Of a DNA stretch of 64,000 nt, positions 59,294 to 64,000 are shown in pieces. The stretch comes from Polyangiaceae bacterium (GTDB taxonomy: Bacteria; Myxococcota_A; Polyangia; Polyangiales; Polyangiaceae). The position numbers were made by a program, and so were the translations under genes. A model generated the notes under the pieces. It was given only the letters and a program-made list of their open reading frames with translations. It searched no databases and was not told the origin of the DNA. The DNA lies in contig JABFXY010000074.1 of the NCBI GenBank assembly GCA_013361525.1, positions 1 to 64,000 of the forward strand. Direction: 5' to 3'. Positions within the stretch are counted from its first letter, which is position 1, and every line of letters begins with the position of its first letter.

Positions 59294-60094
59294 TCAGCCG
59301 CTCGCGGAGGTGTAGCGGGAGAGGGAGCGCACCCAGATCAACCGAGCTGCGGTGGCGATGACGACGGGCGTAATCACTGCGACAGCAGCGCTGGTCGGGC
59401 TCACGCGGCCGAGCAGCGCTTCAGCCGGGTATGTCGTCATCGCCGCGAGCGGAATGACGATCGTGAGAAGGATTCGCAACGCTCCTTTGAAGACGCTCGC
59501 CGGCCACCGTGCGGCGTCGAAGATGGATCCGAAGAGATAGGTGAGGTTGTCCACCTTTACGACGTAGAAGGCCGCGCTCACGGTGAGAATCCAAAGGGAG
59601 TAGAGCGTCGTGACCGAGCCGACGACGAGGCCGAGCGCGAGGAGCACGCCTCGAAGCGAGGGAAGCTCACCGATGTTCCGAAACGCGATGACGAAGAGGA
59701 TGCCCGCCGTGACGACGTTGATCGCTCGCCACGGCTGAAACCGCGCAGTCGAAATCAAGAACTGCGCATCCGCAGGCTTGAGAAGCACGAAGTCGAGCGT
59801 CCCCTTTCGAACATGCTCGACGACGGCGGTCAGGCTCGGATTGATGGCACCCTCCAGCACGCCCTGAAGCAGCGTGAAGAACGCCGTGACGAGCAGCGCT
59901 TCGCCGAACGTCCACCCCGCGATGGAGGACCGCTGCCCATAGACGATCAACAGAGGAACGACCGCGTTCGTCGCCCACAGCACCTCGATCGCGCCGTCGA
60001 TGAGAAAGTCGGCCCTGTATTGCGCAGACAAGAGAACGGACGCCCGCACCTGATGTACGAGCAGCGTCAGGTAACGCCCGAGTTTGCGCGTCAT
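59294..60094 (-). CDS. ABC-2 permease, second subunit of exporter operon
   Basis: 266-residue membrane protein, six predicted helices. The pattern LTLLVHQVRASVLLSAQYRADFLIDG and HVRKGTLDFVLLKPADAQFLIS is the ABC-2 DUF990 type, one of two distinct permeases in this family of exporters. The ATG at 60094 overlaps the first permease stop by four bases (ATGA). With the other two genes it encodes a complete ABC exporter. Cargo unknown; related systems are listed as uncharacterised or antibiotic/lipid transporters. Confidence 0.88.
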   Translation of the reverse strand: MTRKLGRYLTLLVHQVRASVLLSAQYRADFLIDGAIEVLWATNAVVPLLIVYGQRSSIAGWTFGEALLVTAFFTLLQGVLEGAINPSLTAVVEHVRKGTLDFVLLKPADAQFLISTARFQPWRAINVVTAGILFVIAFRNIGELPSLRGVLLALGLVVGSVTTLYSLWILTVSAAFYVVKVDNLTYLFGSIFDAARWPASVFKGALRILLTIVIPLAAMTTYPAEALLGRVSPTSAAVAVITPVVIATAARLIWVRSLSRYTSASG

Positions 60095-60894
60095 CCGCCG
60101 AACGCTCCATAGCGGCGAATCGCGCGCTGCCAGAGGACGGACGTCGTCACCAACAAACCGACGACGAACGCCCATTGTCGAACCAGCTCGCGCGCGACTG
60201 CTTCCGTGTCGTGCGCGGAGGTGAGGATCTGCACGGGGAGCGCTATCTGATAGCGAAATGGCAGCCACTCTCCGAGCGTCGCCAGCCACCCGGGGAAGAG
60301 ATCGACCGGGATCGTGTACCCGCTGAAGACGAAGAACAGCACCAGGTACACGTCGAGCACCTTCACGCTGCTCTCGATGTAGAGCGACAACGAGCCGATC
60401 GCGACGTTGATGAGATACGTGATGAGCCAACCGCCGAGCGCGGCTGCCGCGAAAGCGGCCCATTTCACGGCAGAGCTCGGCAGCCAGCCGGCGCCGAAAT
60501 AGGCAATGGCGCCGACAACGACCGGGATGACGATGATGAGCCGCAAAGGAATCGCGGCGAGATTTTCAATCGCGTAGCCGATGATCGGGTGCACCGGGCG
60601 CAGGAGCCTGACCGAGAGGGTGCCTTGCCGTACCTCGAAGTTGATCTCCCACGCCGCCCAAGACCCCGTCAGCTGCCTCACGATGAACGTCGCGATGAAG
60701 TAGAGCCCGAGCTGCCGCTGATCGTAATTGCCAATCGGCTGCTCGGCCGCGACCGCCGAGAAGAGCGCGAGCATCACGAACGGCGTCGTGGTGGAGAGCA
60801 TCCAGACGAGAAGCTCGGCGCGATACGCGACGGCGCCCGCGAAACCGACACGAAACAGCGTCGGCGACGCTTTGAGCGCGCGCGCGAGGCTCAT
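60091..60894 (-). CDS. ABC-2 permease, first subunit of exporter operon
   Basis: 267 residues with about six membrane segments; the VRQGTLSVRLLRPVHPIIGYAIENLA motif and a FSGYTIPVDLFPGWLATLGEWLPFRY segment are typical of ABC-2 type permeases. It differs from the downstream permease, so the transporter is likely a heterodimer. The ATG at 60894 overlaps the ATPase stop by four bases (ATGA) and the end overlaps the second permease in the same way. Export function is inferred from the family. Confidence 0.88.
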   Translation of the reverse strand: MSLARALKASPTLFRVGFAGAVAYRAELLVWMLSTTTPFVMLALFSAVAAEQPIGNYDQRQLGLYFIATFIVRQLTGSWAAWEINFEVRQGTLSVRLLRPVHPIIGYAIENLAAIPLRLIIVIPVVVGAIAYFGAGWLPSSAVKWAAFAAAALGGWLITYLINVAIGSLSLYIESSVKVLDVYLVLFFVFSGYTIPVDLFPGWLATLGEWLPFRYQIALPVQILTSAHDTEAVARELVRQWAFVVGLLVTTSVLWQRAIRRYGAFGG

Positions 60895-61883
60895 GACGCC
60901 GCTTCGCGCTCCACCCGGCTCCGGGTGAAGAGCTCGCTCATCACCTCTTCCAGCGGCGGGTTTTGCACCGTCAGATCCTCCACCGGCAGCCGCGCGAGCG
61001 CTCGGCTCACGACCGCGGTAACGTCCGCGGGCGCCACCGCCAAGACGACGCTGGCCGGCTCGCGCGTCACGACATTGCCGAGCCCCTCCAGGTCGGCGGC
61101 GTCGACCTCGCGTGAAAATCGCAAAACGACATGCTTCTCCGGCCGGACGCGGCGCGACAGCTGCTCCAACGAACCGTCGTAGGCGAGGACGCCCTTGTCG
61201 ATGACGATCACCCGGGGGCACAGCGCGGCGACGTCTTCCATGTAATGGCTGGTGAGGACGAGCGTGGCGCGGTGCCGCTCGTTGTACGTGCGAATGAAAC
61301 TGCGGACGACGGTCTGCATATTCACGTCGAGCCCGATCGTCGGCTCATCGAGGAAGAGCACGCGCGGGCGATGCACCAATGCCGCGGCGAGCTCGCATTT
61401 CATCCGCTCGCCGAGGGAGAGCTGCCTTGTCGGCTTGTCGATCAGCGACCCGAGATCGAGCAAATCGACGAGCTCGTCGACTGTCTTGCGGAACTCCGCA
61501 CGCGGCACGTCGTAGATGGCGCGATTGAGGTCGAACGTGTCGGCCGGGGGCAGGTCCCAGAGGAGCTGCTGCTTTTGCCCCGTCACGAGCATGATCTCGC
61601 GCAAGAAGGCATCATCTCGATCCTTCGGGACATGTCCGTGCACGCGAACATCGCCGCTCGTCGGATGAAGGAGCCCCGATAACACCTTCAACGTCGTCGT
61701 CTTGCCCGCGCCATTGGGACCGAGGAAGCCTACGCGCTCGCCTTCTGCGATCTCGAACGTGATCCCATCGACCGCGGGCACTGTCTCGTACGTGCGGGAG
61801 AAGACGGAGCGGATCGCCGGCCAGAGCCCGGGCGCGCGCCTGTGTACGCGGTAGTGCTTCCGCAGATCCCGCACGTCGATCAT
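60891..61883 (-). CDS. ABC transporter ATP-binding subunit
   Basis: 330 residues. Walker A GPNGAGKTT at 55-63, signature LSLGERMK, Walker B VLFLDEPT and the switch His in LTSHYMEDV are all present. A C-terminal extension (about 240-330) with VLRFSREVDAADLEGLGNVVTRE is usual in this exporter family. It powers export through the two ABC-2 permeases that follow with ATGA overlaps. The start overlaps the LysR gene stop by four bases, so the regulator and transporter are translationally coupled. Confidence 0.92.
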   Translation of the reverse strand: MIDVRDLRKHYRVHRRAPGLWPAIRSVFSRTYETVPAVDGITFEIAEGERVGFLGPNGAGKTTTLKVLSGLLHPTSGDVRVHGHVPKDRDDAFLREIMLVTGQKQQLLWDLPPADTFDLNRAIYDVPRAEFRKTVDELVDLLDLGSLIDKPTRQLSLGERMKCELAAALVHRPRVLFLDEPTIGLDVNMQTVVRSFIRTYNERHRATLVLTSHYMEDVAALCPRVIVIDKGVLAYDGSLEQLSRRVRPEKHVVLRFSREVDAADLEGLGNVVTREPASVVLAVAPADVTAVVSRALARLPVEDLTVQNPPLEEVMSELFTRSRVEREAAS

Positions 61884-62851
61884 GCGTTGGCCGAACCTTT
61901 CACGCGGGCCGGTCTAGCACGACGGCGCCGGCCGGGCGCTTGTTTCGAGGTGCCCGCGACGACGCGTTTCGGCCGCCCGAGGTGCTTGGCGATCACGTCG
62001 AACACGACCCGAACACGCCGGCTCGTATGCACCTCGCGATGCGAAACCAGCCACATCGGCACCTCGATCGGGGCCATCGACGGAAGCGCTCGCTCGACAC
62101 GCGGCTCGGCGTCACCGATTTCTTCGAGGATGACGCCGATACCGAGGCCGTTCTTCACGAGCTCCCAGAGCACCATGTGACTCTCGGTGAAGATGGGGAA
62201 GTTCTTCTCCGTCAGCTGAAACCCGAGCGCGTTCATCCCCTCCATGAAGCGCTCGTCGAATCCGATGAGCTCGGCGCGGCGGAGGTCGTCCCTCGTCTTG
62301 GGGTATCCGATCTTCTTGAGGTAGCTGCGGGTCGCGTACAGCCGAGCCGGCGTATCGCGCAACCGAACGGCGAACAGGCTGGGATCCGTAGGCCGCCCAT
62401 TGCGAACGGCAATGTCGGCCTCGCGCCGGCGGAGGTCGCGAACTGCGTTCGATGCGACCACCTTGATCTCGATGCCGGGGTGTTCTTCGCGGAGCTCGGC
62501 CAAGATCGGCGGCAGGAGAAACGCCGAGACGACCTCGCTCGCCGTGATGGTGATCGTGCCTTCGATCGATTGAGCGCGACCCGAGGCGGAGAGCGAAACG
62601 CGGTTTGCTGCGTCCGCCATCGTCCGCACATGCTCGAGCAGATCGAGGCCACCCGCCGTGAGGCGAAGGCCGCGACCCACCCGCTCGAACAGGACGACGT
62701 CGAGCTCGTCCTCGAGAGCGGTTACCTGCCGGCCCAACGTCGGTTGGGTCATCCCGAGCGCGCGTGCGGCCGCCGAAAGCGAGCCCTCCTCGGCCGTGAC
62801 GAGGAACGCGCGAGCGCGGTTCCAATCGAAATTCACCGAGCGCCAATCCAT
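61880..62851 (-). CDS. LysR-family transcriptional regulator heading ABC exporter operon
   Basis: 323 residues. The N-terminal winged helix has WNRARAFLVTAEEGSLSAAARALGMTQPTLGRQVTALEDELD; the substrate-binding domain runs from about 93 to 290. A basic C-terminal extension (RRRRARPARVKG) is unusual. The ATG at 62851 is the first in a run of four coupled genes: this stop overlaps the ATPase start by ATGA. It is divergent from the quinone oxidoreductase at 62972 across 120 bp, with a LysR-like box at 62850-62863. It could sense the exporter's cargo or the oxidoreductase substrate. Confidence 0.9.
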   Translation of the reverse strand: MDWRSVNFDWNRARAFLVTAEEGSLSAAARALGMTQPTLGRQVTALEDELDVVLFERVGRGLRLTAGGLDLLEHVRTMADAANRVSLSASGRAQSIEGTITITASEVVSAFLLPPILAELREEHPGIEIKVVASNAVRDLRRREADIAVRNGRPTDPSLFAVRLRDTPARLYATRSYLKKIGYPKTRDDLRRAELIGFDERFMEGMNALGFQLTEKNFPIFTESHMVLWELVKNGLGIGVILEEIGDAEPRVERALPSMAPIEVPMWLVSHREVHTSRRVRVVFDVIAKHLGRPKRVVAGTSKQAPGRRRRARPARVKGSANA

Positions 62852-62863
62852 ACAAATTCGTAT
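62850..62863. promoter_or_regulatory. LysR-box-like inverted repeat ATAC-AAATTC-GTAT
   Basis: ATACAAATTCGTAT overlaps the LysR start codon (62851) and faces the quinone oxidoreductase start 108 bp away. It is a near-palindrome with the T-N11-A geometry of LysR sites, AT-rich in a GC-rich region. It is a good candidate for autoregulation by this LysR protein. Confidence 0.55.
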
Positions 62864-62971
62864 AGATGATGAGCAAGAATCGTCAATTGCGAGGGGGCAT
62901 GTCACGTGGCTACTTCTTCGTCGACGCGGCGAACGAAGGGTCTCGCTGAGCGTTCGACGGAGAACCGCCCC

Positions 62972-63940
62972 ATGCAAGCATGCGTTTACGAAGAGTACGG
63001 CCCGGCCGAGGTCGTGAAGGTCCGCGAGGTTACGCGGCCGAGGATGAAGGACGACGACGTCTTGGTGCGTGTTCACGCGGCGTCGGTCACGACGGCGGAT
63101 TGGCGATTTCGCGCGTCGGCCTTCCCCGGCGGGTTCTGGTTGGTGGGGAGGTTGATGGTCGGACTGTTGCGACCACGAAACCCGATACTCGGAATGGATT
63201 TCTCCGGCGTCGTCGAGGAGACGGGCAAGCGGGTGACCCGGTTTCGTGTGGGCGACCGGGTCTTCGGCTCCGCGAGCGGCGGGGCGCACGCCGAATATCT
63301 CGCCGTGCCCGGGTCTGCCCCGATGATCCACAAACCCGACGGTCTGACGCACGAGCAAGCCGCCGCCATTCCTTTCGGGGCGAACACGGCCCTCGCGTTC
63401 CTGCGCGACATCGCCAAGATACGAGCGAGCCAGCGCGTCCTGGTCGTCGGTGCGTCGGGTGGCGTGGGTGTTTGGGCCGTTCAGCTGGCGCGCCACCTGG
63501 GCGCGGAAGTTACCGGCGCTTGCAGCACGCGCAATGTCGAGCTCGTCGCGTCGCTCGGCGCTCACCACGTCGTCGACTACACGGCTGGACCGCTCGCTGA
63601 ACCGGGCGCCGACTATGACCTCATCTTCGACACCGTGGGCGTCACCACCTTCGCCGGGTGCAAACCCGCTCTCGCAGATGCCGGGACCTACCTCCCGCTC
63701 AACGCGTCGGTACGGCAGTTGGTGCAGGCTCTCTTCACTTCGTCGGGCAAAGGCAAAAAGCTGAAGGCAGGAATCAGCAGCAACTCGAGCGAAAGCCTGG
63801 AGACGGCGGTCGGCCTGATCGAAGCGGGGGCCCTGCGACCGGTCATCGACAAGGTTTATCCGATGACGGAGATCGTCGAAGCGCACCGGCGGGTCGACAG
63901 CCGCCACAAGCGCGGCAGCGTCATCGTCGCGCTCGGGTGA
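62972..63940 (+). CDS. Quinone oxidoreductase/zinc-free alcohol dehydrogenase-like protein
   Basis: 322 residues. MQACVYEEYGPAEVVKVREV, GMDFSGVVEETGKRVTRFRVGDRVFG, EQAAAIPFGANTALAFLRD and the NADPH-binding VVGASGGVGVWAVQLARHLGAEV are typical of the zinc-independent quinone oxidoreductase branch. It reduces a quinone or activated double bond by NADPH. GGAGAACCGCCCC precedes the ATG at 62972. The longer GTG start at 62906 lacks support. It is divergent from the LysR-ABC exporter operon, suggesting joint control in a detoxification context. Confidence 0.9.
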   Translation: MQACVYEEYGPAEVVKVREVTRPRMKDDDVLVRVHAASVTTADWRFRASAFPGGFWLVGRLMVGLLRPRNPILGMDFSGVVEETGKRVTRFRVGDRVFGSASGGAHAEYLAVPGSAPMIHKPDGLTHEQAAAIPFGANTALAFLRDIAKIRASQRVLVVGASGGVGVWAVQLARHLGAEVTGACSTRNVELVASLGAHHVVDYTAGPLAEPGADYDLIFDTVGVTTFAGCKPALADAGTYLPLNASVRQLVQALFTSSGKGKKLKAGISSNSSESLETAVGLIEAGALRPVIDKVYPMTEIVEAHRRVDSRHKRGSVIVALG

Positions 63941-63955
63941 TGGCACCGCCGAAAA

Positions 63956-64000
63956 TCATCGAGCGCGGCGGATGATCTCTCGCGCGATGACGAGGCGCTG
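63956..64000 (-). CDS. 3' end of a probable acyl-CoA dehydrogenase (partial)
   Basis: Only the last 14 codons are inside the window: QRLVIAREIIRRAR then TGA. The QR-x-IAR-x-I/L ending is the usual C terminus of acyl-CoA dehydrogenases, where it follows the FAD-binding EIQ motif. Too short for certainty, but the orientation (minus, convergent with the oxidoreductase) is consistent. The rest lies beyond the window. Confidence 0.55.
   Translation of the reverse strand, partial: QRLVIAREIIRRAR

Noticed and set aside
62852..63946. A minus-strand frame extending the LysR gene upstream through the quinone oxidoreductase gene.
   Set aside because: The extension has no domain, lies opposite a complete oxidoreductase gene with a ribosome-binding site, and the LysR family start is at 62851.
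1..64000. CRISPR arrays, rRNA, tRNA genes, integrases and transposases.
   Set aside because: None recognised on either strand; every gap between called genes is under 300 bp.

Overview
The window is a GC-rich (roughly two-thirds G+C by eye), gene-dense chromosomal segment with no rRNA, tRNA, phage or insertion sequence that I could recognise. Several traits point to a myxobacterium (Myxococcota, probably order Polyangiales). Many secreted lipoproteins have Gly-rich or Ala/Ser/Thr-rich linkers after the lipobox. Two proteins end in a Cys-x-Cys, hydrophobic segment, RRR tail of the MYXO-CTERM type. There is a eukaryotic-type Ser/Thr kinase next to a TPR-type membrane protein, kelch, RCC1 and FG-GAP surface proteins, and four intact ECF sigma factors. 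The placement is inference from these traits, not a phylogeny.

Layout. 1-5.2 kb: RibD-type reductase, DUF962 membrane protein, AraC regulator, then a PQQ-type sugar dehydrogenase lipoprotein overlapping a five-heme cytochrome. 5.2-10.7 kb: AraC/alcohol dehydrogenase divergent pair, TetR regulator with two matching operators, a sigma-factor remnant, an SDR protein, and an ArsR/SnoaL divergent pair. 10.8-22.2 kb, almost all on the minus strand: two separate ECF42-type sigma/DGPF (YCII) cassettes, FG-GAP and RCC1 surface proteins, a Cys-rich lipoprotein, and an ECF sigma-FecR-outer-membrane-protein operon. 22.3-34.4 kb, mostly plus strand: lipoprotein plus ferritin-like protein, a PBP4-like DD-peptidase with extra C-terminal domains, acyl-CoA carboxylase carboxyltransferase, two convergent kelch lipoproteins, and a kinase/TPR/Cys-rich lipoprotein cassette. 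34.4-41.0 kb, minus strand: a strongly diverged DNA polymerase I paralogue directly downstream of a flavin-dependent halogenase and a CocE-type hydrolase. 41.1-50.3 kb: YjbR and Nudix proteins, DinB polymerase IV behind a possible LexA-type box, SDR, two lipoproteins, alcohol dehydrogenase, LLM oxidoreductase, TetR, and GlpD. 50.3-64 kb: glutathione transferase facing an ECF-SnoaL sigma factor, OPT transporter, metallo-beta-lactamase-fold proteins, enol-lactonase/LysR pair, and a LysR-led ABC-2 exporter operon facing a quinone oxidoreductase. The window closes on the 3' end of a probable acyl-CoA dehydrogenase.

The most unusual locus is the halogenase-polymerase pair at 34.4-38.7 kb. The polymerase keeps the catalytic metal ligands and the main nucleotide-binding Arg/Lys, but lacks the residues matching Klenow Glu710 (steric gate), Arg712 and Tyr766, and its 5'-nuclease and 3'-5' exonuclease sites look ruined. 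It is 8 bp from the halogenase stop codon. The other recurring theme is signal-responsive control of the envelope: sigma factors, FecR, a kinase and two distinguishable classes of lipoprotein.
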